A stretch of 64,000 nt of DNA from JAXGMV01 sp040772085 (GCA_040772085.1 JAXGYU010000001.1:1612001-1676000), one strand, 5' to 3'. Positions 1 to 9,154 are shown, numbered from the stretch's first letter. Numbers and translations are program-made. The notes: generated from the letters alone by a model not told the origin.

Positions 1-533
1 TCAGCCATGGTGCGTCCGTATTGCGGCAGGTAGAACACGGGGTCATAGCCGAAGCCATTGCTGCCGCGCTCGACCGGCGAGATCTCGCCCGGACAGGCGC
101 CTTCCGCGAGCTGCAGGCTGCCAACCGGCAGGGCAATGGCAATGGTGCAGACAAAACGCGCGTACCAGGGTTTTGGCTTGCCAGCCAGGTTCCTGAGCAG
201 GTAGGCGCGGCGGGAAGCGTCTGTTGATTTGCCGCCGTGTAGTTCGGCGTCATAGCGGGCGGAGTGCAAACCGGGGGCGCCTTCCAGAACCGATACCTCC
301 AGCCCGGAGTCGTCTGCCATGGCGGGCAGACCGCTGGCCTCGCTGTAAGCGCGCGCCTTCAGGCTGGCATTCTCGGCATAAGTGGAGCCGTTCTCATCAA
401 CTTCCAGCGCCAGCCCGAGAGAAGCAGGCAGAATCAGCCGCAACGCGTCAGCAGGGTAGCGTTCGCTCAAGACAGCCTGCATTTCAATCAATTTGCCGGG
501 ATTACTGGTCGCCAGGACGATTTCAAGGGTCAT
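1..533 (-). CDS. rdgB: RdgB/HAM1-type dITP/XTP pyrophosphatase, 3' end cut by window edge
   Basis: Reading leftward from an ATG at 531-533 gives about 177 codons with no stop before the window edge, so the gene is partial at its C-terminus. The N-terminus carries TSNPGKL, the nucleotide-binding signature of the family, followed by ENGSTYAENA, ADDSGLEV with the metal-binding acidic residues, GAPGLHSARY, and near the edge GSNGFGYDPVF. Family members hydrolyse dITP, XTP and similar non-canonical purine triphosphates to monophosphates in the cytoplasm and keep them out of DNA. It is divergent from the DUF177 gene, with a 100-bp AT-rich gap between them. The family is about 195-205 residues long, so only a few tens of residues should be missing. 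Confidence 0.93.
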   Translation of the reverse strand, partial: MTLEIVLATSNPGKLIEMQAVLSERYPADALRLILPASLGLALEVDENGSTYAENASLKARAYSEASGLPAMADDSGLEVSVLEGAPGLHSARYDAELHGGKSTDASRRAYLLRNLAGKPKPWYARFVCTIAIALPVGSLQLAEGACPGEISPVERGSNGFGYDPVFYLPQYGRTMA

Positions 534-569
534 AGTAAATGTGAATTAATTAATAAAAATATATAAAAA

Positions 570-598
570 TTGACATTTCAAATCGGTTATGTTAAAAT
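570..598 (+). promoter_or_regulatory. Consensus sigma-70 promoter for the DUF177 gene
   Basis: TTGACA (570-575) and TAAAAT (593-598) are separated by exactly 17 bp in an AT-rich tract. The predicted transcription start, about 604-606, lies after the TTG at 570 and the ATG at 597, so neither can be the start codon of a transcript made from this promoter. Confidence 0.75.
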
Positions 599-641
599 GG
601 CAATCGTAATTATCCCACAGACGAAATTAGACATCCAGCCT

Positions 642-1118
642 GTGAATCTAGCCCAAAAATTACTCCGCCTGAATATAGGCTTCCTGTTAAACGCGTCGGT
701 AAGTACGGCGCGTGAATTACATTTTGATGACCCGCAACTCCTGTTTGAGGACCATTTCGTGGTCACGGACTTCAAGGGCGTGGTGCGCATGACCCGCACG
801 CAGCAGGGCATCCTCTTTGAAGGTGACTTTACCGGTACCGTGCCAGGTGAGTGCGGCCGCTGTCTGTGTACCTTTGAAATGCCCGTGAAAGCCCAATTTG
901 AGGAACTGTTTCACTTCCGCGCGCGCAGCATCAGCGACGCGGATCTGATTCTGCCGGAAGATGGCTACGTAGAGCTCGCGCCGGTAGTGCAGGAGTATTT
1001 TATCCTCGATATTCCGATCAACCCGTTATGCAAGGAAGACTGCCGCGGTCTGTGCATCGAATGCGGCGCCAATCTGAACGAAACGACCTGCGTTCATCAG
1101 CAGGCAGAGAACGGATAG
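642..1118 (+). CDS. DUF177 (YceD-like) family protein
   Basis: The protein contains LRLNIGFLLN near its N-terminus, GVVRMTRTQQGILFEGDF, the cysteine-bearing GECGRCLCTFE, and a C-terminal CKEDCRGLCIECGANLN block, all typical of DUF177. Members are linked to 23S rRNA or ribosome accumulation and commonly sit just before rpmF. Here rpmF is absent and the next gene is the primary sigma factor. Upstream in-frame starts exist (TTG 570, ATG 597), but both lie in or before the promoter, so GTG 642 is preferred: it puts the conserved block about ten residues from the N-terminus as in relatives. No clear Shine-Dalgarno precedes it, so the start is uncertain. Length from GTG 642 is 158 residues. Confidence 0.82.
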   Translation: MNLAQKLLRLNIGFLLNASVSTARELHFDDPQLLFEDHFVVTDFKGVVRMTRTQQGILFEGDFTGTVPGECGRCLCTFEMPVKAQFEELFHFRARSISDADLILPEDGYVELAPVVQEYFILDIPINPLCKEDCRGLCIECGANLNETTCVHQQAENG

Positions 1119-1160
1119 AACTGTAAGAGCGCTTTAAATCAAGATGGCTTTGGAGGGTTT

Positions 1161-2339
1161 GTGGCTGCACCAGTAGTTCGGAAGAAGAACAACCGCGTTC
1201 TTGAAACGCTGCTGGAAAAGGCCGAGATCCAGGGCTATCTGACCATGGATGACCTGATTGAAATTGCTCCAGGCGCAAGCAAGGACACGGAGCGGCTCGA
1301 GACACTTCTGAACGCTTTACATCGCAAGGGCGTTGAGCTAATGGACAGTGACCCATTCGATATGGATGAGGAAGCGGAAGACATCGAGCTCAATGACCTT
1401 GATCCATACTCCAATCTGCTGCCCGTCGCTTCCGACGATACCATCGGCCTGTACCTGAAAGAAATGGCGCGCGTGCCGCTGCTCAGCCTGCAGGAAGAGC
1501 AGGACATTGCCATTCGTATCCGCCGGGGTGAAGAAGCGCAGGCATTGCTGAACCGCAACAACAAACGCGCCAGCGAAGCGCGTGTTAAGGAATTGAAGGA
1601 CCTGGTTCAAAACGGGCAGGAAGCCCGCGATCACCTGATCAAAGCCAATACCCGGCTGGTGGTGTCAATCGCCAAACGCTATACCAGCAGGGGTGTGCCC
1701 TTCCTTGACCTGATCCAGGAGGGTAATCTGGGCCTGATGAAGGCGGTTCAGAAGTTCGAGTATGAACGCGGGTTCCGCTTCTCTACCTATGCCACCTGGT
1801 GGATCCGGCAGACGATCACCCGCGCCATCGCTGATCAGGCGCGAACCATCCGTGTGCCGGTGCATATGGTGGACCGCATCCGTCAGCTCTACCGGCTGAC
1901 GCACGAGATGGAGCAGGAGCTGGGACGCCCGCCTAACACCGAGGAGCTGGCGCTCAAGCTGGATATGCCGGTCAACAAGGTGGAATGGATGCTGCGCGTC
2001 TCCTGGCTGCCGCTTTCGCTGGAGAGCCCGGTCAATGATGATGACGAAGACTCCGAGCTGGGCATGTTCATCGAGGACCAGCAGACACCGACGCCCAGCC
2101 AGTCGACCTACGCCAAGTTGCTGGTTGAAAAGATGCAGGAAGTACTCGAATCCCTCCCCCCGCGAGAGGCGCGCATTCTGCGTCTGCGCTATGGGCTGGA
2201 GGACGGACGCAATTACACGCTGGAAGAAGTGGGGCAAAAGTTCGGTCTGACCCGTGAACGTATCCGCCAGATTGAGACCAAAGCCATGCGCCGGCTGCGT
2301 CATCCCCGCCGCGCCAGGCAGCTCAAAGAATACCTGTAA
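1161..2339 (+). CDS. rpoD: Primary RNA polymerase sigma factor (RpoD/SigA family)
   Basis: 392 residues with the complete sigma-70 domain order. A short region 1.1-like helical part is followed by region 1.2 (DTIGLYLKEMARVPLLS), region 2 with LIQEGNLGLMKAVQKFE and YATWWIRQ for core and -10 recognition, region 3 (RVPVHMVDRIRQLYR), and region 4 with LPPREARILRLRYGLE and the DNA-binding helix LTRERIRQIE. The intact region 2.4/4.2 core and the region 1.1/1.2 extension point to a housekeeping factor rather than an ECF sigma. The GTG start is supported by GGAGG at 1152-1156; the nearby ATG at 1144 is out of frame. It probably shares the DUF177 transcript. A GC-rich hairpin at about 2361-2380 follows the stop, but without a T run. 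Confidence 0.95.
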   Translation: MAAPVVRKKNNRVLETLLEKAEIQGYLTMDDLIEIAPGASKDTERLETLLNALHRKGVELMDSDPFDMDEEAEDIELNDLDPYSNLLPVASDDTIGLYLKEMARVPLLSLQEEQDIAIRIRRGEEAQALLNRNNKRASEARVKELKDLVQNGQEARDHLIKANTRLVVSIAKRYTSRGVPFLDLIQEGNLGLMKAVQKFEYERGFRFSTYATWWIRQTITRAIADQARTIRVPVHMVDRIRQLYRLTHEMEQELGRPPNTEELALKLDMPVNKVEWMLRVSWLPLSLESPVNDDDEDSELGMFIEDQQTPTPSQSTYAKLLVEKMQEVLESLPPREARILRLRYGLEDGRNYTLEEVGQKFGLTRERIRQIETKAMRRLRHPRRARQLKEYL

Positions 2340-2400
2340 GCAAAATAACGATATATAGAATGGCAGCCTGCCTGGCTGCCGCTGAGGGGATATATTCGGT

Positions 2401-2429
2401 TTGTGAAAAACTGACGGACACTGTATAAT
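2401..2429 (+). promoter_or_regulatory. Sigma-70 promoter for the GGDEF gene
   Basis: TTGTGA (2401-2406) and a perfect TATAAT (2424-2429) are 17 bp apart. The predicted start near 2436 gives a short leader containing AGGAG at 2457-2461 ahead of the coding sequence. Confidence 0.7.
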
Positions 2430-2465
2430 ACTGAGAACATTATAAGTATTATTCTTAGGAGCGAG

Positions 2466-4133
2466 TTGCCAAGGCCAGACATCAAAACCCATAAATACGT
2501 CGTAGTCCTGCTGACCATCATGCTGATCATTGGCGGATTTATCAAGATGATCCTGATGTCACGGCCGGATCATAGCCTGATTAATGATCTGAAGCGTCCC
2601 GCAGTTGTTGAGCAAGCCACCATTGTTGCCAATGGCATCGAACAGGAACAGCCGTTGCCTTCGGTGGTGAATACCAACCAACCTTTTACCGAGATTCTCG
2701 ACCTCTCTGAGATCGATGACCTGAGCGGGAAAAGCCTGGCGCTCTTTATCGCCTATACCGACTTCCACGCGGTGGCTGATGGCAAGGTTTTTTATCACTA
2801 TGAGGTGGATAAAAACTCGCCAATCAGGAGCGGTGGTTATTCGATCCACATGGTTGATCTGCCTGATGAGCTGGCAGAGAAGAAAGTTGAACTGCACTAT
2901 ACACCGCTGCTCTCTTCTGTTGAATATTACAAATTGACGCCGGTTGAGGTAGGCAGACATATAAATGTTTTCATGACCAAACTCATCCGGGAGCTTTGGT
3001 TGTATCTGATTATCGTCGTCCTGCTAGCCTTTTTCATCACTACCATGGCAGCCGCCCTGATCGACTGGGATCTGCTCCAGCGTGAGGGCCGCATGCTGCC
3101 GCTGGGCGTCCTGAGCCTTTGCATGGCCTTTTTCCTCTTGCCGCAGATGTGGACGTTCAACTACCTGCTCAACCGCTACCATCTGGCGGTCTATCTGATG
3201 GAATATACCGCGTTGATGCTGCTGGCTGTGCCGGCAATTGTGCTGGTTCGTGAAAAGCTGGACAGGCGCTATCGCAATCTGCTTCTGACGGTCAACATGC
3301 TGTTATTCGCGAATCTCATCATCCAGTATGCGTTGACCTTCACCGGTCTGATTGAGTTTAAAGAACTATTGCCGTTGGATCACGGGCTATTAATCTTGTC
3401 AGGAGCCGCAGCCGTCATCGCGTTCCTTGGGACTGACGCAAAGACCCATCCGGATAAAAAAATCCTGCTCCTGTCACTCTCACCCCTGATCCTTTTCATG
3501 CTGATCAATGTCAGCGCCTACTGGTTTACAGACCGTTTTGGCTTGTTTGAAATGATCTCGCTCGGCGTCGCGGTTTTTGTAGTGATGCAGCTCTATAGCG
3601 CGATCGTCTCCTATAAGGCAGTAACTGAACGCATCGTCAGAAACAGATTCTTCGAACAACTGGCGCTCAAAGATGCCCTGACAGGGCTGGATAACCGCAC
3701 CGCGTTCGTTAAATTCCGCGACGAAGAGCGGCAAACAAAGCGCAGCTGCGTTGTGATTTCGATCGATCTGAACGACCTGAAAATGGTCAATGATACCTAT
3801 GGACATCTGGCTGGTGACCGCACCCTGCAGCTCTTCGCAGACGTGTTAAGGCAAGCGATGGAAGCCTATCCTTCCGCCCGGGTCTTCCGTACCGGCGGGG
3901 ATGAATTCATCGCATTCGTCTTTGAACCTGATTTTGACTTCTCCTCCTGGCTGACACGGATGAGAGAGATGAGGGATCAGGCGATGAAGGGTCAATCCGG
4001 CGTGAGCCTGAGCTTCGCCGCGGGGTACCACCTCTTTGATAAGGACAATGGGCACGAACTCGACGACGTGATCAACGAATCAGATAAACGAATGTACGCG
4101 CATAAAGCCACAGTCAAAGGCCTGGCGCGGTAA
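2466..4133 (+). CDS. Membrane-anchored diguanylate cyclase (GGDEF protein)
   Basis: 555 residues. An N-terminal membrane segment (roughly 16-36) is followed by an extracytoplasmic domain of about 150 residues, then about seven hydrophobic helices (roughly 175-385), an arrangement like 7TMR-DISM receptors, and a C-terminal cytoplasmic GGDEF domain from about residue 400. DALTGLDNRTAF and the active site RTGGDEF (near residue 477) are intact, so c-di-GMP synthesis from two GTP is likely. The RxxD inhibitory site normally found just before the GGDEF loop is not seen, suggesting weak product inhibition. The start is TTG with AGGAG four bases upstream; a later start inside the first helix would remove the anchor. 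The ligand sensed outside the membrane is unknown. Confidence 0.88.
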   Translation: MPRPDIKTHKYVVVLLTIMLIIGGFIKMILMSRPDHSLINDLKRPAVVEQATIVANGIEQEQPLPSVVNTNQPFTEILDLSEIDDLSGKSLALFIAYTDFHAVADGKVFYHYEVDKNSPIRSGGYSIHMVDLPDELAEKKVELHYTPLLSSVEYYKLTPVEVGRHINVFMTKLIRELWLYLIIVVLLAFFITTMAAALIDWDLLQREGRMLPLGVLSLCMAFFLLPQMWTFNYLLNRYHLAVYLMEYTALMLLAVPAIVLVREKLDRRYRNLLLTVNMLLFANLIIQYALTFTGLIEFKELLPLDHGLLILSGAAAVIAFLGTDAKTHPDKKILLLSLSPLILFMLINVSAYWFTDRFGLFEMISLGVAVFVVMQLYSAIVSYKAVTERIVRNRFFEQLALKDALTGLDNRTAFVKFRDEERQTKRSCVVISIDLNDLKMVNDTYGHLAGDRTLQLFADVLRQAMEAYPSARVFRTGGDEFIAFVFEPDFDFSSWLTRMREMRDQAMKGQSGVSLSFAAGYHLFDKDNGHELDDVINESDKRMYAHKATVKGLAR

Positions 4134-4174
4134 ACCCGTTTGCGTTCAACTATAAAATTCAGGCCGATAAGCGG

Positions 4175-5119
4175 CTAGTCAGTAATTGCTGTAAAAGCCT
4201 GTAATTCCTCTGGTGTGGGGAATGAAAGCTGCGTCCCCAGCTTGGTGACTGAAAATGCCGCGGCACGGTTGGCGTAGGGGATCGCTTCCTCCAGCGGACT
4301 GCCTGAGGCAAGCGCCGCGCCCAGGCTGCCGATGAAGGCATCGCCCGCGCCGGTCGAATCAACCGCCTCAACCTTTGGCGCGCTGAAGTGCTGCCCGCTG
4401 CCACCCTGATACAAATAGGCGCCCTGTTCACCCAGGGTAATGATCACTTTCTTCGCGCCCATTTCCACCAGCTTGCGAGCCGCCTGCTCGGTGCCCTCCA
4501 GTCCATGCACCGCTATGCCTGTCAGCAATTCGGCTTCTGTCTCGTTTGGCACGATCAGGTCGCTGAGCGCGATCATCTCGCCCGGTAAGGTCCGTGCTGG
4601 CGCCGGGTTGAGAATTGTCATTGCGCCTGCCGCGCGAGCCAGCTCAAACGCCGCTAAGTTGGCTTCGTCAGGCACCTCAAGCTGACAGATCACAAGCTTG
4701 CAATGCTCAATCGCGTCACGAGCGCTGAGCACGTCTTCGCGGGAGAGATTGTTGTTGGCACCAGGGATGATAATGACCATGTTGTGTCCGTCATTATCGA
4801 CCATGATCGGCGCGACACCGCTGGCAAGCTGCTCATCGCTGATGACAAATTCGGTGTTGACCCCTTGCCGGCCGAAATTCTCGCGCGTCATCGGACCGAA
4901 CACGTCATTGCCGACACGGGTCACCATGGCCACCCTGGCTTTCAGGCGTGCTGCCATCACTGCCTGGTTGGCGCCCTTGCCGCCGTGTCCGAGGCTGAAG
5001 GCATGACCTGCCAGGGTCTCCCCCATTTTGGGCAGCCGGGGAATCTTGGACACCATATCGACCATGTTGCTGCCGACGACGACGATATCGTAAAGAGGTT
5101 TTGTTTTTTCAGGGATCAT
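4175..5119 (-). CDS. rbsK: Ribokinase (PfkB family)
   Basis: 314 residues starting at ATG 5119 (MIPEKTKPLYDIVVVG). An upstream in-frame extension exists but lies outside the family's normal N-terminus. Visible signatures are VVGSNMVDMV, GGKGANQAVMAARL of PfkB signature 1, VPNETEAELLTG, and the ATP-site and catalytic-base motif DSTGAGDAFIGSLG. The enzyme phosphorylates ribose to ribose-5-phosphate in the cytoplasm. It is transcribed divergently from a nucleoside-type ABC importer that ends in a nucleoside phosphorylase, which fits use of ribose released from imported nucleosides. Substrate assignment rests on family and context; another PfkB sugar kinase specificity cannot be excluded. Confidence 0.88.
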   Translation of the reverse strand: MIPEKTKPLYDIVVVGSNMVDMVSKIPRLPKMGETLAGHAFSLGHGGKGANQAVMAARLKARVAMVTRVGNDVFGPMTRENFGRQGVNTEFVISDEQLASGVAPIMVDNDGHNMVIIIPGANNNLSREDVLSARDAIEHCKLVICQLEVPDEANLAAFELARAAGAMTILNPAPARTLPGEMIALSDLIVPNETEAELLTGIAVHGLEGTEQAARKLVEMGAKKVIITLGEQGAYLYQGGSGQHFSAPKVEAVDSTGAGDAFIGSLGAALASGSPLEEAIPYANRAAAFSVTKLGTQLSFPTPEELQAFTAITD

Positions 5120-5275
5120 ATGCACCTGCTGGAGATAATCTATAAATAGGCATAGGCAAGTCCATTCCGGCTTGAAGCACATATTAACTCAGCCTGAGCC
5201 TATTGTTTTACCAATTATAGTGCAGTGGAAAATGGCACAGTCTACGCGCGGCTGAGGAAGAACGTCAGGGCTTTC

Positions 5276-5284
5276 TGTTATAAT
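5276..5284 (+). promoter_or_regulatory. Extended -10 promoter of the BMP transporter operon
   Basis: TG-T-TATAAT at 5276-5284 is a perfect extended -10 element; the matching -35 region is weak. It lies about 60 bp before the coding start and an unusually good AGGAGGA ribosome-binding site. Confidence 0.6.
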
Positions 5285-5344
5285 CTAGGCAGCCTTGAGG
5301 CAGTAAATATACGCCTCGTACGAGTAAATTCCCAGGAGGAAAAA

Positions 5345-6445
5345 ATGAGAAAAAGTTTATTGATTGCCCTCTCACTGCTGACGATCTTTTCCGTGTTGAT
5401 CGCCGGTTGTGCGCCGGCAGCTAAGCCTGCGGCATCAACCGAAGCACCGGCAGCCGCGACTGAAGCCCCCAAGAAATTCAAGATCGTTCTGATCACCCCC
5501 AATCCGCTCGGCGACCGCTCGTTCATCGATGCCTCAGCCCGTGGTATCGAACAGTTGCGTAAAGCCTATCCCGATTCACAGTTTGACCTGATCGAGACCA
5601 AAGGCGTTGCTGAGCATGAAGCAGCCCTCCGGGGCGCTATCGCCAAGGGCTATGACCTGGTGATGGGTCTGGCGATTGATCCCGAGCTGATGTTCAGTCT
5701 GGCGAAGGAATTCCCCGATCAGAAGTTCGGTTCACCTTCCGAAATCTTCGCCGAAGAGCTGCCATCGAATCTGGTCGCCTATGTCGTCAATGTCCATGAA
5801 TCCAGCTTCCTGGTGGGTGTGGTTGCCAGCATGATGACCAAGACCAAAACCGTCGGCGCAGTTGTTGGTGGTGACGCTCCCGGTTTGAACCAGTTCTTCT
5901 ATGGTTACAAACAGGGCGTGCTCGAAGTTTGCCCCGACTGCAAAGTCCTGGTTTCCTATCTGAACTTCGACTTCTCCAATCCTTCCCTCGGTCTTGAGAG
6001 CGCGTTGGCGCAGTATGACCAGGGCGCCGATATCATCTTCCAGGTCGCTGGCCGCTCTGGTGAAGGTGTGCTCTCGGCTGCCAAGGAACGCGGTCTATTC
6101 GCCATCGGCGTTGACTCCAACCAGGATGACACCCAGCCCGGTAACGTGATCGTCTCCATGATCAAGCGTGTTGATACCTCAACCTTCAAACTGGCTGAGC
6201 TGGTTATCAATGGCACGTTCAAGGGCGGTTTCGCACGGCTCGGTCTGGCTGACGGCGGCGCTGGCCTATCCTGGGACGAAGGTTCCAAGACCTTTGAAGA
6301 AAAAGGTCCTGCTGAGATGACTGCCAAACTGGCGGAAGTAAAAGCCAAAGTGGAAGAGTACCGCAAGAAGATTTTGGCTGGCGAGTATAAGGTTTGTGAC
6401 GCGCTCCATGAAGATGCTGCGCTTTGTGATCCCCTCAAGAAATAA
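5345..6445 (+). CDS. BMP/PnrA-family nucleoside-binding lipoprotein
   Basis: 366 residues from ATG 5345, which follows AGGAGGA at 5334-5340. An upstream in-frame extension would bury the signal peptide. The N-terminus is a lipoprotein signal (MRKSLLIALSLL...LIAGC) followed by an Ala/Thr/Glu/Pro linker. The mature part has the BMP fold signature: LITPNPLGDRSFIDASARGIEQL, AIAKGYDLVMGLAID, VGVVASMMTK, GGDAPGLNQFFYGYKQG, and VDSNQDDTQPGNVIVSMIKR. Family members bind purine nucleosides or related ligands outside the membrane and deliver them to a YufOPQ/NupABC-type permease, encoded immediately downstream. The downstream hairpin suggests this component is made in excess over the rest of the importer, as is common for binding proteins. 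Confidence 0.9.
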   Translation: MRKSLLIALSLLTIFSVLIAGCAPAAKPAASTEAPAAATEAPKKFKIVLITPNPLGDRSFIDASARGIEQLRKAYPDSQFDLIETKGVAEHEAALRGAIAKGYDLVMGLAIDPELMFSLAKEFPDQKFGSPSEIFAEELPSNLVAYVVNVHESSFLVGVVASMMTKTKTVGAVVGGDAPGLNQFFYGYKQGVLEVCPDCKVLVSYLNFDFSNPSLGLESALAQYDQGADIIFQVAGRSGEGVLSAAKERGLFAIGVDSNQDDTQPGNVIVSMIKRVDTSTFKLAELVINGTFKGGFARLGLADGGAGLSWDEGSKTFEEKGPAEMTAKLAEVKAKVEEYRKKILAGEYKVCDALHEDAALCDPLKK

Positions 6446-6468
6446 AACTGCAAGATATGTTTAAACAT

Positions 6469-6501
6469 AACCGGCTGGGGTTGTATTTCCCAGCCGGTTT
6501 T
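6469..6501 (+). terminator. Partial terminator/attenuator between binding protein and ATPase
   Basis: An 11-bp perfect stem (AACCGGCTGGG with CCCAGCCGGTT, 6469-6479 and 6489-6499) and a nine-base loop, ending in TTTT at 6498-6501. Transcription that passes it reaches the ATPase gene, whose GAGGAT ribosome-binding site directly follows. This fits stepped-down expression of the importer relative to the binding protein. Confidence 0.8.
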
Positions 6502-6512
6502 GAGGATAAACC

Positions 6513-8054
6513 ATGACCATAGCGCTGGAAATGAAAGGTATCAACAAGTACTATGCCTCGACTGAGGTGCAGGCAAACAATAACGTTGACCTGACCCTGG
6601 AGGCTGGTGAAGTGCATGCTCTGGTCGGTGAGAATGGCGCCGGCAAAACCACGCTGATGAACATCCTGTATGGCCTCGAAAAGCCCGACAGCGGTGAGAT
6701 CATCCTCAACGGTGAGAAGGTCAAGATTGCCAACCCCGATGATGCTATCAAACTAGGCATTGGCATGGTGCACCAACACTTCAAGTTGGTGCCTTCATTT
6801 ACTATTGCTCAGAATGTCATGCTTGGCATTGAACCGACTTCCTTCGGTTTTCTCAGACAGCACGATGAGAGCAGGCAGGTGAAGGAGCTGGCTGAATCAT
6901 TCGGCTTGCCAGTCGACCCGAACATACGGGTGAGAGACCTGCCCGTAGGCATGCAGCAGCGGGTTGAGATCCTGAAAACTTTACAGCGCCGTGTCAAGAT
7001 TCTCATTCTGGACGAGCCGACAGCCGTGCTGACACCCCAGGAAGTTGAAGAATTCCTGGAGATTGTCCGCAATCTTGCTGACAAGGGCACAACGGTTGTC
7101 TTCATCACGCATAAACTGGTCGAAGTGGTGAACGTGGCTGACCGCGTGACGGTCATGCGCGGCGGCAAAGTAGTTGGCACCAAGCGGGTCAGCGAGAGCA
7201 GCATCCCTGATATGGCGCGCATGATGGTCGGGCGCGATGTCGTGCTCGATATCCGAAAAAGCCCAGCGCAAATGGGTGATCCGATATTTGAAGCCAAGAA
7301 CATTTCCATTACCAGCGCGCAAGGCGTGCCGGCGGTGGAAAATGTCTCCTTCAGCGTCAGGTCTGGTGAGATCGTCGGCATTGCCGGCGTGAGCGGCAAC
7401 GGTCAGACCGAGCTGGCTCAGGCAATCACCGGTATGCGCCCCATTGACCTCGGTCAGATCATCCTGGCGGGTAAGGATGCCACGCGTGAGGATGTAAAAA
7501 CCCGCCGTGATCTCGGCATGGCGCATATTCCGGAAGATCGCATCCGGGTCGGGTTGAACCTGAATACTTCGCTGGATGAGAATGTGATCGTCAACCAATA
7601 TTCCAGTTCCGAATTCCAGAAATTTGGCATGATGCTGATGAGTGCCATCCGGCATTTCGCGAAAGATATCATTACCAAATTCAATATCTATGGCACGGTC
7701 CCCGGCGGCAGCGTCTCCACGCTATCGGGCGGCAATATGCAGAAAGTAGTCATCGGCCGCGAACTGGCGGGCGATCCCAAATTCATCATTGCCAACCAGC
7801 CAACGCGCGGTCTCGATATTGGCAGCATCGAATTCGTGCATACCACCCTGATCGCTGAACGCGATAATGGCGCTGGCGTCCTGCTGATCTCGGCTGAGCT
7901 GGAAGAAATCATGTCGCTCAGCGACCGCATTCTGGTGCTCTACCGTGGCAAGATCGCCGGCGAGCTGGATGCCGGCACGGTTACGGAAGAACAGCTCGGT
8001 ATCCTGATGGCGGGCGGCAAGCTGGAACAGCTTGAGCAAAAGGCAGGCGAATGA
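6513..8054 (+). CDS. Nucleoside ABC transporter ATP-binding protein, duplicated ABC domains
   Basis: 513 residues with two ABC domains in tandem, as in YufO/NupA and sugar-type importers. The N-terminal half has Walker A GENGAGKTTL, the signature-like LPVGMQQRVEI and Walker B ILILDEPTAVL. The C-terminal half has a degenerate Walker A (GVSGNGQTEL), a proper LSGGNMQKVV signature and FIIANQPTRGLD. This asymmetry is normal for the family, with one competent site. It energises uptake at the inner face of the membrane. It overlaps the next gene by four bases (ATGA) and is translationally coupled to it. Confidence 0.92.
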   Translation: MTIALEMKGINKYYASTEVQANNNVDLTLEAGEVHALVGENGAGKTTLMNILYGLEKPDSGEIILNGEKVKIANPDDAIKLGIGMVHQHFKLVPSFTIAQNVMLGIEPTSFGFLRQHDESRQVKELAESFGLPVDPNIRVRDLPVGMQQRVEILKTLQRRVKILILDEPTAVLTPQEVEEFLEIVRNLADKGTTVVFITHKLVEVVNVADRVTVMRGGKVVGTKRVSESSIPDMARMMVGRDVVLDIRKSPAQMGDPIFEAKNISITSAQGVPAVENVSFSVRSGEIVGIAGVSGNGQTELAQAITGMRPIDLGQIILAGKDATREDVKTRRDLGMAHIPEDRIRVGLNLNTSLDENVIVNQYSSSEFQKFGMMLMSAIRHFAKDIITKFNIYGTVPGGSVSTLSGGNMQKVVIGRELAGDPKFIIANQPTRGLDIGSIEFVHTTLIAERDNGAGVLLISAELEEIMSLSDRILVLYRGKIAGELDAGTVTEEQLGILMAGGKLEQLEQKAGE

Positions 8055-9154
8055 TGGAAAAAGAGCGACGTCAGAAATTAATTAATACTTTTCTGGTGCC
8101 TGTACTGGCGGTGCTTTCAGGCTTGCTGGTAGCGGCGTTCCTGGTGATGCTGACTGATAACTCTCCGATCGCGGCCTACAAGGAACTATTCAGCTCGGGA
8201 TTTGGCTGCAGCAGCTTGAAGCATTGCGCGCTGCTGACAACACTTGAGCGTTCGACGCCGCTGATCCTGTGCGGGTTGGCAGCCGTGGTCGCATTTCGGT
8301 CAGGCATGTTCAGCATCGGACAGGAAGGTCAGATGATGGTCGGCGCGGTCATCGCGGCATACCTCGGCTATGCCACGCACCTGCCGCCAATCATCCACCC
8401 GATTTTCATTATCTCGGTCTCCATTTTGGGAGGCGCGCTTTACGGTTTTATACCGGGCGTCCTGAAAGTGAAGCTGGGCGTCAATGAGATCATTGCTACC
8501 ATTGTTATGAACACCATTGCCATACTGACGCTGGAATACATGGTCAACTTCCCCATGCGCGGCGACTCCAGTTCTACCGCGCATTCGCCGGTGGTTGATG
8601 ACACCGCGCAACTGATGGCATTCCTGCCTGGCTCCAAATGGGGTGTCGGCTTTGTCATTGCGGTAGTGCTGTGCTTTGTGGTTTACATGTATTTGTGGCG
8701 CTCCACCCGCGGCTATGAACAGCGTATGTCGGGTCAGGCGCCCTTCTTCGCCATGTTTGGCGGCATCAAGAGTGATAAGGCCGCCATCCGCGCCATGATC
8801 ATCAGCGGCGCGATCTGCGGTTTGGCTGGCGCGATTGAGGTGCTGGGCGTCAACCGCCGCATCATGACCGGTTACTCGCAGGGGTTGGGATTCGACGGCC
8901 TGTCGGTTGCCATCCTCGGGCAGACGCATCCGATCGGCGTTTTTATCGTCTCCATCCTCTTTGCCGGGCTGCGCATTGGCGCGCAGCTTGGCTTGCAGCT
9001 TTCCTTCGGCATTCCCCGTGAGCTGGGCGGCTCGGTCATCGCCATGATGATCCTCTTCGTCGCGGCCGGCAAGTTTTATGTTGTGATGATCGATTGGGTG
9101 AGGAAATTGTTCAAGAAACCTGACAAACAAAAACCAACGGAGGAGGTGGTCTGA
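8051..9154 (+). CDS. Nucleoside ABC transporter permease 1 (YufP/NupP type)
   Basis: 367 residues, highly hydrophobic with about ten membrane segments, member of the branched-chain/BMP-type permease family. Recognisable blocks are FRSGMFSIGQEGQMMVGAV, KLGVNEIIATIVMNTIA and LAGAIEVLGVNRR, which are also found in the orphan permease at 25630-26631. The insert GFGCSSLKHCALLTTLERSTP between helices matches the longer of the two permeases of these importers. The start ATG lies inside the ATPase stop (ATGATG), and the stop overlaps the next start (TGATG). Confidence 0.9.
   Translation: MMEKERRQKLINTFLVPVLAVLSGLLVAAFLVMLTDNSPIAAYKELFSSGFGCSSLKHCALLTTLERSTPLILCGLAAVVAFRSGMFSIGQEGQMMVGAVIAAYLGYATHLPPIIHPIFIISVSILGGALYGFIPGVLKVKLGVNEIIATIVMNTIAILTLEYMVNFPMRGDSSSTAHSPVVDDTAQLMAFLPGSKWGVGFVIAVVLCFVVYMYLWRSTRGYEQRMSGQAPFFAMFGGIKSDKAAIRAMIISGAICGLAGAIEVLGVNRRIMTGYSQGLGFDGLSVAILGQTHPIGVFIVSILFAGLRIGAQLGLQLSFGIPRELGGSVIAMMILFVAAGKFYVVMIDWVRKLFKKPDKQKPTEEVV

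Noticed and set aside
2361..2380. Terminator after rpoD
   Set aside because: A hairpin (GGCAGCC/GGCTGCC) is present, but it is followed by GCTGAGG rather than T residues, so not called as a terminator.
1665..2492. 275-codon minus-strand frame opposite the sigma factor
   Set aside because: Shadow of rpoD; low-complexity composition and no start signals.
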